Assembly: GCA_024169445.1 (NCBI GenBank)
Contig: JALKFA010000001.1
Span: forward strand, 1-64,000
Reading direction: 5' to 3'
Length of the DNA stretch: 64,000 nucleotides
DNA from: Buttiauxella agrestis ATCC 33320
GTDB lineage: Bacteria > Pseudomonadota > Gammaproteobacteria > Enterobacterales > Enterobacteriaceae
Part shown: piece by piece, positions 45,241 to 54,746 of the stretch
How the letters are laid out: the number at the start of each line of letters is the position of its first letter
How positions within the stretch are numbered: position 1 is the first letter of the stretch
Translations under genes and position numbers: made by a program
Notes under the pieces: model-generated
Told to the model about the DNA's origin: nothing
The model's database searches: none
What the model saw: the letters and a program-made list of their open reading frames with translations, nothing else

Positions 45241-45650
45241 TACTTTTCCTTACTGGGATTAATGAGCGCAATAAAAGAAACACTCATTACTATTAATAAA
45301 AATTTAGCAATTAAAATATTGTTGATCACAAAGAATCCACATTTAACCGCACCACTTAGACAGTTTATCACCTGTATAGAAAAATAATGTGATCCAAATT
45401 GAAATATTGTTTCAATTTGATTGAATCATCATTCCAATGGATGGATAGTTTGTCTGGAGAGATCATCACCGAGGCATTGATGCTACGGTAAATCACTCGA
45501 TAAGGTTAATGAAACAGCCATTCAGAGCAAACAACATCACTGACCTGACACTCTATACAACCAAGGAATACAAACGGCTCTCACCGTTAATTATTACGAA
45601 ATTTTTTCATTAACACTTTGTATATAATGAAAAAATAATAAGGAATTACC
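45241..45650. promoter_or_regulatory. Divergent kduI / kdgT control region with a KdgR-type operator
   Basis: The palindrome AAATTGAAA-TATTG-TTTCAATTT at 45396-45418 fits the KdgR operator of pectin genes (GAAA and TTTC halves separated by five bases). A TATAAT hexamer at 45623-45628 is a likely -10 for kdgT, and AAGGA precedes its ATG. The gap is AT-rich and codes for nothing. Confidence 0.7.
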
Positions 45651-46643
45651 ATGAAAATTAAAGCCACCATTGAACGCATTCCTGGTGGGATGATGCTAGT
45701 CCCGTTGTTACTTGGGGCAATGCTGAATACTTTCGCTCCAGACACTGGCGCATATTTTGGTTCATTTACTAAAGGGATGATCACTGGCACCGTTCCCATT
45801 CTGGCGGTTTGGTTCTTCTGTATTGGAGCCTCTATAGATCTACGTGCAACCGGCACGGTACTGCGTAAGTCCGGTACGCTGGTTCTGACTAAAATTGCCG
45901 TGGCCTGGGTTGTGGCAATGGTTGCCGCCTCGTTTATTCCTGAAGGTGGCATTCAGACGGGCATGTTTGCAGGTTTGTCTGTTCTGGCCCTCGTTTCTGC
46001 GATGGACATGACCAACGGCGGCCTGTATGCGAGCCTGATGAACCAGTATGGTACTAAAGAAGAATCGGGTGCTTTTGTTCTGATGTCGCTGGAATCTGGC
46101 CCACTGATGACCATGGTTATTCTGGGTGCAGCCGGTCTGGGCTCTTTTGAACCGCACCACTTCATCGGCGCTGTTCTGCCATTCCTGATTGGTTTTGCAT
46201 TAGGTAACCTTGACCACGATTTCCGTACCTTCTTCAGCAAAGCAACGCCGGTACTGATTCCATTCTTCGGCTTTGCATTAGGTAACACCATCAACCTGAA
46301 TGTGATTATGCACACTGGCCTGCTGGGTATCTTGCTGGGTGTAGCTGTTATCGTCATCACCGGTATTCCGTTGATTCTGGCAGATAAATTCATTGGTGGT
46401 GGCAACGGTACCGCAGGGATTGCAGCTTCATCCGCCGCAGGTGCGGCAGTCGCAAACCCGGTTATCATTGCACAAATCAACCCAGCGTTTGAGCCAGTGG
46501 CCGCCTCTGCAACGGCATTGGTTGCAGCCAGCGTGATTGTGACCGCGATTCTGGTGCCAATTATTACCGCACTATATTCAAAACGTATGGGTGGTACTGC
46601 CAAAAATAATAATGACGATGAGCCAGTCGAGTTATCTCATTAA
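45651..46643 (+). CDS. kdgT: 2-keto-3-deoxygluconate permease
   Basis: KdgT is an inner-membrane proton symporter for 2-keto-3-deoxygluconate, an intermediate of pectin and alginate breakdown. The 330-residue protein has about 10 membrane segments and the family segments [18 protein letters not shown] and [13 protein letters not shown]. It diverges from kduI, and both probably answer to KdgR. kdgK and kdgA are not in the window. Confidence 0.95.
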   Translation: MKIKATIERIPGGMMLVPLLLGAMLNTFAPDTGAYFGSFTKGMITGTVPILAVWFFCIGASIDLRATGTVLRKSGTLVLTKIAVAWVVAMVAASFIPEGGIQTGMFAGLSVLALVSAMDMTNGGLYASLMNQYGTKEESGAFVLMSLESGPLMTMVILGAAGLGSFEPHHFIGAVLPFLIGFALGNLDHDFRTFFSKATPVLIPFFGFALGNTINLNVIMHTGLLGILLGVAVIVITGIPLILADKFIGGGNGTAGIAASSAAGAAVANPVIIAQINPAFEPVAASATALVAASVIVTAILVPIITALYSKRMGGTAKNNNDDEPVELSH

Positions 46644-46665
46644 TATTGTTCTTTAATTGCATAAT

Positions 46666-46698
46666 AAAATGGAGCCTTTCGGCTCCATTTTTTATTTT
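46666..46698. terminator. Terminator between kdgT and the aminotransferase gene
   Basis: The stem AAATGGAGCC/GGCTCCATTT with loop TTTC carries A- and T-tracts on either side, so it can serve both convergent genes. Confidence 0.9.
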
Positions 46699-47881
46699 AT
46701 AGCGCGGACTTCAGTCGCTGAACAGCATCATAAAGCTGTTCTTCTGTGGCCGTAGCGTAAGAGAAACGCAGCGTTTTTTTGTCTGCATGATCGCTAAAGA
46801 AGAACTCACCAGGCACATACACCACGCCTTTTTCCAGTGTCTGCTGTAACCAACGCGTGGTATCAAATTCATAGCGGAAAGCGGCCCACAGGAACATCCC
46901 GCCCTGCGGCTGGTTAAAGGTAATGTGCTCGCTCAGTTCCTGATGTAAGAACTTCGATAAACTCAAGCACTTCTTCTTATACGCTTCGCGAATCAGCTCA
47001 ATCTGCGGGTTCAGACGATCCAGCGTGAGGTACGCCGATACCAGTGATTGCGTAAATGAGTTGGCGTGCAAATCGGTAGCTTGCTTAATGATAGCCACTT
47101 TTTGCTTCATCCACTCTGGCAGCACAATCCAGCCAACACGCAGCCCTGGCGCCAGGATTTTAGAAAACGTCGAGGTATAAACCACGTTTTCCTGGCTACC
47201 ACGTTCAGTGGCGACTTGCAGCAAGGTTTTCTCACGGGTATCGGTAAAGCTAATCGCACCGTACGGGTCATCTTCAACGATGACGAAATGATGCTCTTCG
47301 GCCAGTTTGACCAGTTGCTCACGACGGCTGGCACTCAACGTTGTGCCGCTTGGGTTACCGAACGTTGGCACCAGATAGACGCCTTTGATACGCGTGGTTT
47401 TCAGCAATTCCTCAAGCTCATCGACTTTCATACCGTGCTCGTCGCTACCAACTGATTTCACATCGGCTTCATTCAGGCTGAGAATTTGCAGTGTTGCCAG
47501 ATAAGTCGGGCGTTCAACAACAAAAACATCGCCAGGGTTCACTAACGCACGCATCAACAAATCCAGTGCTTGCTGTGAACCAGAGGTAATCAGCAGCTGC
47601 TCCGGGTTGGTGGTAATTCCCCGTTCCTGGCACAACCCGACTAATTGCTGACGCAATTCGACAGTACCTTCAGTCAAACCGTACTGAAACGCGTCGTTAA
47701 AGTTCTCAGCGACCACTTTTTGTGTCGCAATGCCCAGACCTTCTTTATCGAATAACTCACTGGAAGGAATGCCACCAGCAAGGGAAATAACGCCTGGCAT
47801 TTTGCTGTGCTTTAACAATTCTCTGATTGCTGACGGTTGTAGGGCCTGAATACGTTGTGCAAGGTGTGAACTATGACTCAT
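46697..47881 (-). CDS. PLP-dependent class I/II aminotransferase
   Basis: This 394-residue fold-type I aminotransferase belongs to the group that includes 2-aminoadipate (LysN) and MocR-like aminotransferases. The PLP lysine is in YTSTFSKILAPGLRVGW, and LVPTFGNPSGTTLS and VEDDPYGAISF match the cofactor-binding signature. There is no DNA-binding domain, so it is an enzyme and not a MocR regulator. It stands alone between kdgT and xni, where E. coli has no such gene. The amino donor and acceptor cannot be told from sequence. Confidence 0.85.
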   Translation of the reverse strand: MSHSSHLAQRIQALQPSAIRELLKHSKMPGVISLAGGIPSSELFDKEGLGIATQKVVAENFNDAFQYGLTEGTVELRQQLVGLCQERGITTNPEQLLITSGSQQALDLLMRALVNPGDVFVVERPTYLATLQILSLNEADVKSVGSDEHGMKVDELEELLKTTRIKGVYLVPTFGNPSGTTLSASRREQLVKLAEEHHFVIVEDDPYGAISFTDTREKTLLQVATERGSQENVVYTSTFSKILAPGLRVGWIVLPEWMKQKVAIIKQATDLHANSFTQSLVSAYLTLDRLNPQIELIREAYKKKCLSLSKFLHQELSEHITFNQPQGGMFLWAAFRYEFDTTRWLQQTLEKGVVYVPGEFFFSDHADKKTLRFSYATATEEQLYDAVQRLKSAL

Positions 47882-47914
47882 GTTGTTATCTCTGATTTTT
47901 TATTCATTAAAAAT

Positions 47915-47973
47915 ATCCCCATCATCCTTCAAGCCGCAGGGGTGTTGGCTGCAACTCGAATGCTAATGGGTAT
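47915..47973 (-). repeat. 59-bp dispersed repeat (copy 2)
   Basis: This is the inverted-orientation copy of the 3253-3311 repeat, differing at 5 of 59 positions. The inverted ends ATGGGTAT and ATCCCCAT are less perfect here. It lies in the gap between the aminotransferase and xni. Confidence 0.8.
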
Positions 47974-48101
47974 TACATAGCAACCTAATTTGTTAGCAAT
48001 GTATTTATTGCGAGCGGCTTTCCTGAATCAACCTTTCGTATTCGCGGTCACCCCACAGAAATGTTAGTGTGTGCAAAGCGAATGTTGAAAGCGAAATATC
48101 C

Positions 48102-48872
48102 ATGATGATTCATTTACTTATCGTTGATGCCCTGAATTTAATACGCCGGATTCATGCGGTTCAAGGCTCACCCTGCGTTGATACTTGCCTGCACGCTCTG
48201 GATGCGCTGATAACACACAGTCAGCCCACCCACGCTGTCGCCGTGTTTGATGACGAAGACCGCCGCGAAGGCTGGCGACATCAGGTCTTGCCAGACTATA
48301 AAGCTGGCCGTGCGCCAATGCCAGATACCTTACATCAAGAAATGCCAATATTACGTGCAGCCTTCGCCAAAAGAGGCGTGGCGTGTTGGCATTCTCAAGG
48401 AAATGAAGCAGATGATCTGGCAGCAACCCTCGCTGTAAAAGTAGCAGCAAGTGGGCATCGCGCCACCATTGTCTCGACTGATAAAGGTTTTTGCCAGTTA
48501 CTCGCGCCAACCATTCAAATCCGCGACTATTTCCAAAAACGCTGGCTCGACGCGCCGTTTATTGCGCAGGAATATGGCGTGCAGCCTGAACAGCTCGCTG
48601 ATTTCTGGGGACTTGCGGGGATAAGCAGCAGCAAAATTTCCGGCGTTCCGGGGATCGGGCCGAAAAGTGCCACACAACTGATCACTCAATTTTCTACGCT
48701 GGAAGCACTGTACGAACGGCTGGATGAAGTCCCGGAGAAGTGGCGTAAGAAGTTAGAACAGCATCGGGAAAGTGCTTTTATCAGCCGCCAGGTGGCAAAG
48801 TTGCAGACGGACCTGGTGCTTGATGGGAATTTGCAGCAGTTACGTTTACCAGGTGGAACGCCCTCACCCTAG
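48102..48872 (+). CDS. xni: Flap endonuclease Xni (ExoIX)
   Basis: Xni is a structure-specific 5' flap endonuclease related to the 5' nuclease domain of DNA polymerase I. The start [22 protein letters not shown] fits the family; an upstream GTG start would add 11 unmatched residues. Metal-ligand acidic residues occur in FDDEDR and [11 protein letters not shown], and the helix-hairpin-helix [14 protein letters not shown] is present. The 256-residue length exceeds E. coli 251 because the last codons (about TPSP) and the stop lie in a REP-like repeat. Confidence 0.94.
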   Translation: MMIHLLIVDALNLIRRIHAVQGSPCVDTCLHALDALITHSQPTHAVAVFDDEDRREGWRHQVLPDYKAGRAPMPDTLHQEMPILRAAFAKRGVACWHSQGNEADDLAATLAVKVAASGHRATIVSTDKGFCQLLAPTIQIRDYFQKRWLDAPFIAQEYGVQPEQLADFWGLAGISSSKISGVPGIGPKSATQLITQFSTLEALYERLDEVPEKWRKKLEQHRESAFISRQVAKLQTDLVLDGNLQQLRLPGGTPSP

Positions 48873-48943
48873 CCCCCAACCACAGGAAGAGGGAACCGTC
48901 TGGTTTTCCCCCTCTCCCTGAGGGAGAGGGCCGGGGTGAGGGT
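48861..48943. repeat. REP-like repeat overlapping the 3' end of xni (family B)
   Basis: CCCTCACCC at the left and GGGGTGAGGG at the right enclose a CCCTCTCCC/GGGAGAGGG hairpin. The left arm supplies the xni stop codon. Confidence 0.8.
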
Positions 48944-48950
48944 GATTAAA

Positions 48951-50051
48951 TTAACGCTCGTCGCGACGGCCGCCCACTGCAGCCCACATACGGCGCACGT
49001 GTACAGTCACTTCTTCACGGTCATGGTACAACTGGCGTGCCTGAATCTCGGCGCTGATACCATGTTCTGCCAGTTTTTCATGAATCAACGCCAGGTTTTG
49101 CGACACTTCTTCATAGCGCTTCTTCATTGGCAACTTGAGGTTGAAAATGGTTTCGCGACACCAGCCATTCACTAACCACGTCGCCATCAGACTCGCCACT
49201 TTCGCCGGTTTCTCAACCATGTCGCAAACCATCCAGGAAATGTTGTTGCGGGTTGGCTTATATTTAAAACCATCTTCCTGCAACCAGGTCACTTGCCCGG
49301 TGTCCATCAGGCTTTGCGCCATTGGGCCGTTATCGACGGAACAAACCCACATGTTGCGTTGCGTTAATTGGTAAGTCCAACCGCCAGGACAGGCTCCAAG
49401 GTCAACGGCGTGCATCCCGTTTGCCAGACGCTCGTCCCACTCATCAGCAGGAATGAAAGTATGGAAAGCTTCTTCCAGTTTCAGCGTTGAACGGCTTGGT
49501 GCCTCGGAAGGCAATTTCAGACGCTGGATGCCCATATAGAAAGGCGAGTTGTTCGTGGTATACGAATAGCCGGTGTAGCAGCAACCCGGTGCAATAAAGA
49601 ACACATGCACTACCGGGCGTTTTGGCGTTTCGTAATTGGTCAGAATACCGGCTTCGCGCAGGCTGGTGCGCAATGGCACCGTCAGCTTACGGCAGAACTT
49701 CATCAGTTCTTTGCTTTCGTTGGTATCGGCCACTTCCACGCGTAGATCGCCGCCTTTCTCGACCATACCCGTCAACATGCCGGTGATCGGTGTAATGCGA
49801 TCGTCGGTTGGAAGATCTTTAAGCAGTTCACTGGCAACGAACATTTGACGGGCAAAGATCAAATCCCTGAACGGCAATTCACGCGCCAGTTTGTCAGCAT
49901 CATCTTGCTGATAACATTCGTAAACCACATAACCGCTGTTTTCTTTTACACGTGCAAAACCGTACACGCCACGCTGGTTGGCTTTATCGGTAATCTCTGC
50001 CGCACACTCTTTCTCAAAACCTTGTCGGCAGTACAAAATAACTTTATTCAT
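48951..50051 (-). CDS. rlmM: 23S rRNA (cytidine(2498)-2'-O)-methyltransferase RlmM
   Basis: RlmM methylates the ribose of C2498 in 23S rRNA using S-adenosylmethionine. The 366-residue length equals that of E. coli. The N-terminal THUMP-like region is followed by a Rossmann methyltransferase domain with [17 protein letters not shown] and the catalytic residues around [11 protein letters not shown]. Its start overlaps the ygdD stop by eight bases. Confidence 0.97.
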   Translation of the reverse strand: MNKVILYCRQGFEKECAAEITDKANQRGVYGFARVKENSGYVVYECYQQDDADKLARELPFRDLIFARQMFVASELLKDLPTDDRITPITGMLTGMVEKGGDLRVEVADTNESKELMKFCRKLTVPLRTSLREAGILTNYETPKRPVVHVFFIAPGCCYTGYSYTTNNSPFYMGIQRLKLPSEAPSRSTLKLEEAFHTFIPADEWDERLANGMHAVDLGACPGGWTYQLTQRNMWVCSVDNGPMAQSLMDTGQVTWLQEDGFKYKPTRNNISWMVCDMVEKPAKVASLMATWLVNGWCRETIFNLKLPMKKRYEEVSQNLALIHEKLAEHGISAEIQARQLYHDREEVTVHVRRMWAAVGGRRDER

Positions 50052-50439
50052 GGCTTGCGCCCCTACGTTTCAGGCGCATTGCACCAATCAACATCAAGAT
50101 CCAACCGGCGAGAAAACTCATCCCACCGACGGGAGTAACAAACGCCCACAGGCGTAAGTGAGACAGCGCCAGGCAATAAAGACTGCCGCTGAATAGAACA
50201 GTACCGAGCGCCATAAATACGCTGCTCCAGTAAAACCAAATGCTGATCCGGCGCTGCATGGCAACGGCCAGACCAAAAATCGCTAATGTATGAAATGCTT
50301 GATATTCGAGACCGGTTTGAATCCACCCCATCTCAACAACACCAAGCGTTTTGCTTAATACATGTGCCCCAAAGGCGCCGAGGGCGACAAAGATAAAACC
50401 GCTAATCGCAGTAAAAATCAGCATGAATCGGCTGGTCAT
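50044..50439 (-). CDS. ygdD: DUF423 family inner membrane protein YgdD
   Basis: YgdD is a small membrane protein of unknown function. The 131-residue protein has about four membrane segments and the family segments [18 protein letters not shown] and [13 protein letters not shown]. It overlaps rlmM and is probably cotranscribed with it. Confidence 0.94.
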   Translation of the reverse strand: MTSRFMLIFTAISGFIFVALGAFGAHVLSKTLGVVEMGWIQTGLEYQAFHTLAIFGLAVAMQRRISIWFYWSSVFMALGTVLFSGSLYCLALSHLRLWAFVTPVGGMSFLAGWILMLIGAMRLKRRGASHE

Positions 50440-50488
50440 GGTGTAACCCTAAAGTAAGGCGTAGTGGCATGCCTACGCACTGGTTTGC

Positions 50489-51406
50489 TTATTGATCGTA
50501 GCGAAAACGGAATTTTTCTTGTTCGCTCGCGGTTTTCGCCAGAATCCACTGCCTGAAGGCCGCTATTTTACCCAGTTCTGCCTGGCTGTCATGACAAACA
50601 AGATAAAAGGCATTTTTACTCACCAGAACATCATTGAATGGGCAAACCAAACGACCCGCTTCAATTTCCGATTGCGCCATCACATTATTTGCCAAAGCAA
50701 TGCCTTGCCCGTGAATCGCAGCCTGCAGCACCATCGCGCTGTGGCTAAATATCGGACCTTGCTGCACATTGATATGGCTTACCCCCAATTGGCGGGTGTA
50801 GGTCTGCCAGTCACGACGAGACGCATCATGCAGCAAAGTATGATGGGCTAAATCTTCTGGGGTTTTGATCGGCTTGTCGCCCGTTAACAGCATGGGTGAA
50901 CAAACCGGTAGCAGATACTCTGCGTACAGTTTTTCCACACGCAAGCCCGGCCAGTTGCCGCGTCCGTAAAAAATCGCGACGTCGACATCATCTGAAAGTT
51001 TATCTTCCTGACGGTCAACCGCCTGTATACGAACGTCGATTCCCGGATAAGCTGTATTAAAGCTAGTGAGGCGTGGCACTAACCAATGAATGGCAAAACT
51101 TGGCAACAGACTGACCGTTAACGCCCCCTTGGCGCTACGAGCCTGCAGCTTACGAGTGGCCTCGGTTAACTGTGAGAATATCTCTTTGATGTCCAGATAG
51201 TAACTCTGCCCTTCTTCCGTCAGCAGCAACGAGCGGTTGCGACGACGAAACAATTTTAGGCCCAGAAAATCCTCCAGGGACTTTATCTGGTGGCTCACGG
51301 CGGCCTGAGTCACGAATAATTCTTCGGCCGCTTTAGTAAAACTCAGGTGACGAGCTGCGGCATCAAAGACACGTAAGGCATTTAAAGGTGGCAAACGCTT
51401 GGACAT
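50489..51406 (-). CDS. gcvA: LysR-family glycine cleavage regulator GcvA
   Basis: GcvA activates the gcvTHP operon with glycine and represses it with purines together with GcvR; it also activates gcvB. The 305-residue protein has the LysR helix-turn-helix at about residues 5-65 (LSFTKAAEELFVTQAAVSHQIKSLE) and a C-terminal co-inducer domain. gcvB is divergent, the normal arrangement. Confidence 0.97.
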   Translation of the reverse strand: MSKRLPPLNALRVFDAAARHLSFTKAAEELFVTQAAVSHQIKSLEDFLGLKLFRRRNRSLLLTEEGQSYYLDIKEIFSQLTEATRKLQARSAKGALTVSLLPSFAIHWLVPRLTSFNTAYPGIDVRIQAVDRQEDKLSDDVDVAIFYGRGNWPGLRVEKLYAEYLLPVCSPMLLTGDKPIKTPEDLAHHTLLHDASRRDWQTYTRQLGVSHINVQQGPIFSHSAMVLQAAIHGQGIALANNVMAQSEIEAGRLVCPFNDVLVSKNAFYLVCHDSQAELGKIAAFRQWILAKTASEQEKFRFRYDQ

Positions 51407-51534
51407 AGTTGATTGGCTTAAATGTTAAAGTCTATTAACAAATAGGTGAACTTAATTAACCTATTAGTTTTTTTTATCTGAGCCATTATAAATTGTCCGT
51501 TGAGGATGCACCAGCAAATACCTATAGTGGCGTC
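51407..51534. promoter_or_regulatory. Divergent gcvA / gcvB promoter region
   Basis: This 128-bp AT-rich gap separates the gcvA start from the gcvB RNA. In E. coli GcvA binds here to repress its own gene and activate gcvB. TATAGT at 51523-51528 is placed well as the gcvB -10. Confidence 0.65.
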
Positions 51535-51740
51535 ACTTCCTGAGCCGGAACGAAAAGTTATCTGGAATGCGTGTTTCGGAGGGCTTTTGGCTTACGGTTG
51601 TGATGTTGTGTTGTTGTGTTTGCAATTGGTCTGGCATTCCAGACCCCGGTAGCTTCGCTACCCCTTTTTCACTTCCTGTACATTTACCCTGTCTGTCCAT
51701 AGTGATTAATGTAGCACCGCTAATTGCGGTGCTTTTTTTT
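51535..51740 (+). ncRNA. gcvB: GcvB small RNA
   Basis: GcvB is an Hfq-dependent RNA that represses many amino acid and peptide transport messengers. The 206-nt RNA starts ACTTCCTGAGCCGGAACG. The GU-rich seed region R1 (repeated TGTTGTGTTG) lies at about 51597-51625. The CACTTCCTGTACATTTACCC segment and the final stem GCACCGC/GCGGTGC with a T-run are all intact. The ends were set by likeness to E. coli GcvB. Confidence 0.96.
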
Positions 51741-51794
51741 GCCTGTAGTTTGAGTAATCTGTAGTTTGAACAACCTGAAGTTTGAGCAAAAAGA

Positions 51795-52022
51795 TTACTG
51801 TTCCAACTCAACCATCTCTTTGACGTCAGTACGGTTAATCTGCTGTTTGTTCCCATTAGCATCTTTGTACTGAATCATCCCTGTCTCGTCATCGGTGTGA
51901 GGTTTGCCATCAGCGACGATGCTTCGACCATCATTGGTGTGCATCACGTAGTTCGGGCTTGAACATGCTGAAAGAGCAAGAACCATTAGACCTGCTGATA
52001 CTGCTGCGGCTGCCTTGTTCAT
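51795..52022 (-). CDS. ygdI: DUF903 family lipoprotein YgdI
   Basis: YgdI is a small predicted lipoprotein of unknown function. The 75-residue protein has a lipoprotein signal with lipobox LSAC (cysteine at residue 20) and a mature domain with NYVMHTNDGRSIVADGKP, typical of the YgdI/YgdR family. It is monocistronic. Confidence 0.93.
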   Translation of the reverse strand: MNKAAAAVSAGLMVLALSACSSPNYVMHTNDGRSIVADGKPHTDDETGMIQYKDANGNKQQINRTDVKEMVELEQ

Positions 52023-52216
52023 ATTCTTCTCCTTAGTAGCGATTAATGCTGATTAACTCTTAAAAATAACCAGGGTGAAAGATTCACCTAACATTATTCA
52101 GCATAACCCTCTTTCACGAGCTTGCCTGGCTAAGCAGACTATTCCGAAGGTCATTGATCCCTTGTGCGATTAAGACAAATGCGCCACGATCGTCTCATAG
52201 TGATACGAGGAAAATC

Positions 52217-53422
52217 ATGAAAACATTCAATCCCGCCAGTTTTCGCAGCCAGTTTCCGGCGCTGGCTGATGCTGGTGTCTATCTAGATAGTGCCGCAACT
52301 ACCCTTAAACCTCGCGCCGTCATTGAAGCGACTCAGCAGTTTTATAGCCTGAGCGCCGGTAATGTTCATCGTAGCCAATTTGCCGAAGCACAACGCCTTA
52401 CTGAGCGTTATGAAGCCGCTCGTGATAGCGTCGCTGCGCTGCTCAACGCACCTTCGGGCAAAGACATCGTCTGGACACGTGGCACTACTGAAGCGATTAA
52501 CATGGTCGCTCAATGCTACGCCCGCCCTCGCCTGCAAACTGGCGACGAAATTATTGTTAGCGAAGCCGAGCACCACGCCAACTTTGTGCCGTGGTTAATG
52601 GTTGCAGAACAAACTGGCGCGAAGATTATCAAGCTACCGCTTGGCAAAGATTACCTCGCCGATTTAAGCAAATTGCCCGCGTTACTTAACGCACGAACCA
52701 AAATCCTCGCGTTGGGGCAAATGTCTAACGTCACCGGCGGCTGCCCGGATCTGGCCAAAGCGATTACGCTTGCCCATGAAGCAGGCGCTGCTGTCATGGT
52801 TGACGGCGCACAAGGTGTGGTGCATTGCCCACCGGATGTACAAGCGTTAGATATCGATTTTTACGCTTTCTCCGCCCACAAACTGTATGGCCCAACCGGC
52901 ATCGGTGCGCTCTATGGAAAAACTGCGCTGCTCGAAGAGATGTCTCCGTGGCTAGGCGGCGGGAAAATGATTACGCATGTCTCATTTGAAGGCTTTAAAA
53001 CGCAGCCTGTGCCATATCGTTTTGAAGCGGGTACGCCAAACGTTGCGGGAGTTATTGGCCTGAGTGCAGCACTTGAATGGCTCGAAAGCGTTGATTTAAC
53101 CGAAGCTGAAACATATAGCCGTGGGCTGGCGACGCTTGCCGAAGCAGAACTGGCAAAGCGACCGGGTTTTCGCAGCTTCCGCTGCCAGGACTCGAGCCTG
53201 TTAGCATTTGATTTTGAAGGTGTTCACCACAACGACATGGTTACACTGTTGGCTGAATCGGGCATTTCACTGCGTGCTGGCCAGCATTGTGCTCAGCCTT
53301 TGCTTGCCGCATTGGGTGTTGCTGGCACCTTGCGTGCTTCTTTTGCCCCCTACAATACTCAGGCTGATGTCGATGCGCTGGTCAAAGCCATCGACAACGC
53401 GCTGGAAATTTTGGTGGATTAA
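52217..53422 (+). CDS. csdA: Cysteine desulfurase CsdA
   Basis: CsdA is a class V aminotransferase-fold cysteine desulfurase that passes sulfur to CsdE. The 401-residue length equals that of E. coli. The start MKTFNPASFRSQFPAL follows GAGG by six bases; the longer frame is unsupported. The PLP lysine is in FSAHKLYGPTG and the catalytic cysteine is in RAGQHCAQPL. csdE begins directly after the stop. Confidence 0.97.
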   Translation: MKTFNPASFRSQFPALADAGVYLDSAATTLKPRAVIEATQQFYSLSAGNVHRSQFAEAQRLTERYEAARDSVAALLNAPSGKDIVWTRGTTEAINMVAQCYARPRLQTGDEIIVSEAEHHANFVPWLMVAEQTGAKIIKLPLGKDYLADLSKLPALLNARTKILALGQMSNVTGGCPDLAKAITLAHEAGAAVMVDGAQGVVHCPPDVQALDIDFYAFSAHKLYGPTGIGALYGKTALLEEMSPWLGGGKMITHVSFEGFKTQPVPYRFEAGTPNVAGVIGLSAALEWLESVDLTEAETYSRGLATLAEAELAKRPGFRSFRCQDSSLLAFDFEGVHHNDMVTLLAESGISLRAGQHCAQPLLAALGVAGTLRASFAPYNTQADVDALVKAIDNALEILVD

Positions 53423-53863
53423 ATGACAAGTGAATTTTTAGCCGGTCACCCTTTTGGCACATCGATCACCGCTGACAGTTTACGAGACACTTTTGCTCCG
53501 TTGCAGCAGTGGGAAGATAAATATCGCCAGCTGATACTGCTGGGGAAACAACTTCCGGCACTTCCCGCAGACCTCAAACGCGATGAGATAGAAATTGCAG
53601 GCTGTGAAAACCGAGTCTGGTTGGGTCACAGCCTACAGGCAAATGGCACGCTGCATTTCTATGGGGATAGTGAGGGGCGAATTGTTCGCGGTTTGCTGGC
53701 GGTGTTACTCACAGCAATCGAGGGGAAAACGGCTGAACAGTTGCTGAATGACGATCCGCTCGCCCTGTTCGATGATTTAGGGCTGCGCAATCAGCTAAGC
53801 GCCTCGCGCAGCAGCGGGCTTGCGGCATTAGCGCAAGCCGTTCGTACCGCGGTTCAGCCCTGA
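53423..53863 (+). CDS. csdE: Sulfur acceptor protein CsdE
   Basis: CsdE receives persulfide sulfur from CsdA and passes it on, in E. coli partly to TcdA. The 146-residue protein has the acceptor cysteine C61 in [11 protein letters not shown]. It is translationally coupled to csdA and converges on tcdA, overlapping that gene by 10 bases. Confidence 0.97.
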   Translation: MTSEFLAGHPFGTSITADSLRDTFAPLQQWEDKYRQLILLGKQLPALPADLKRDEIEIAGCENRVWLGHSLQANGTLHFYGDSEGRIVRGLLAVLLTAIEGKTAEQLLNDDPLALFDDLGLRNQLSASRSSGLAALAQAVRTAVQP

Positions 53864-54663
53864 TTCCGCGCCGCTTTTGCCATCATTTTCTTTAAAACAT
53901 GGGACACCGCCACAAAACCAAAGCTGGCGGTGACCATCGTTGCCGCACCAAAACCGGATGCACAGTCCATACGTTTCGGGCCATCGGCGGTACTTTTCAT
54001 TGCACACACTGAACCATCAGCCTGCGGATAAACCAGCGCTTCGGTGGAAAACACGCAATCAATACCGAGCTTTCCTTTACTGTTCTTCACCACGCCAAAA
54101 TCACTTTTTAGTCTTTCGCGCAGTTTTGCTGCCAGCGGATCCTGAATAGTCTTCGCCAGATCGACCACTTGAATCTGCGTAGGATCGATTTGCCCGCCTG
54201 CTCCACCGGTTGTAACCAGCGGGATCTTATTGCGTCGACAGTAAGCGATCAGAGCCGCTTTAGGGCGCACGCTATCAATAGCGTCAATAACGTAGCTAAA
54301 ACCTTGATTAAGCAGCTGCGCGGTATTTTCCGCAGTAATAAAGTCATCCACTACCGTGACGCGGCATTCCGGGTTAATTTCACGAATACGCGCCGCCATC
54401 ACTTCGGTCTTGGCCTGCCCGACGTTATCGCGCAATGCGTGAATCTGGCGGTTGGTGTTGGTCACGCAAACATCATCCATATCGATAAGCGTAATCGCGC
54501 CGATACCGGTACGCGCCAGTGCTTCTGCCGCCCAGGAGCCGACGCCACCAATGCCAATCACGCAAACATGCGCATCCGCAAACAGTTGTAGGGCATTGCG
54601 GCCATACAAACGAGCAGTACCACCAAAGCGTTGCAGCCAGGCATCAGTCAACACTACAGACAT
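53854..54663 (-). CDS. tcdA: tRNA threonylcarbamoyladenosine dehydratase TcdA
   Basis: TcdA cyclises t6A37 of tRNA to ct6A in an ATP-dependent reaction. The 269-residue protein has the E1-like nucleotide-binding [15 protein letters not shown] and the segment [15 protein letters not shown]. The start [15 protein letters not shown] matches the family and excludes a 53-residue extension of the open frame. CsdA and CsdE, its sulfur partners, are encoded opposite it. Confidence 0.96.
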   Translation of the reverse strand: MSVVLTDAWLQRFGGTARLYGRNALQLFADAHVCVIGIGGVGSWAAEALARTGIGAITLIDMDDVCVTNTNRQIHALRDNVGQAKTEVMAARIREINPECRVTVVDDFITAENTAQLLNQGFSYVIDAIDSVRPKAALIAYCRRNKIPLVTTGGAGGQIDPTQIQVVDLAKTIQDPLAAKLRERLKSDFGVVKNSKGKLGIDCVFSTEALVYPQADGSVCAMKSTADGPKRMDCASGFGAATMVTASFGFVAVSHVLKKMMAKAARNQG

Positions 54664-54746
54664 TACGTTATCCTCGGAAAAATCTTTGCGGGTGTTCTTG
54701 CGGGTAAAGACGACGGGCTGATTATACAGCCCGTCAGGGGGAAAAT

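Noticed and set aside
45593-45612. Second KdgR-like site (GAAATTTTTTC) near the kdgT start
   Set aside because: The two half-sites are only three bases apart, unlike the five-base spacing in the clear site at 45396-45418.
48069-48101. GTG start giving xni an 11-residue extension
   Set aside because: The extra residues have no counterpart in the Xni family, whose start aligns with the ATG at 48102.
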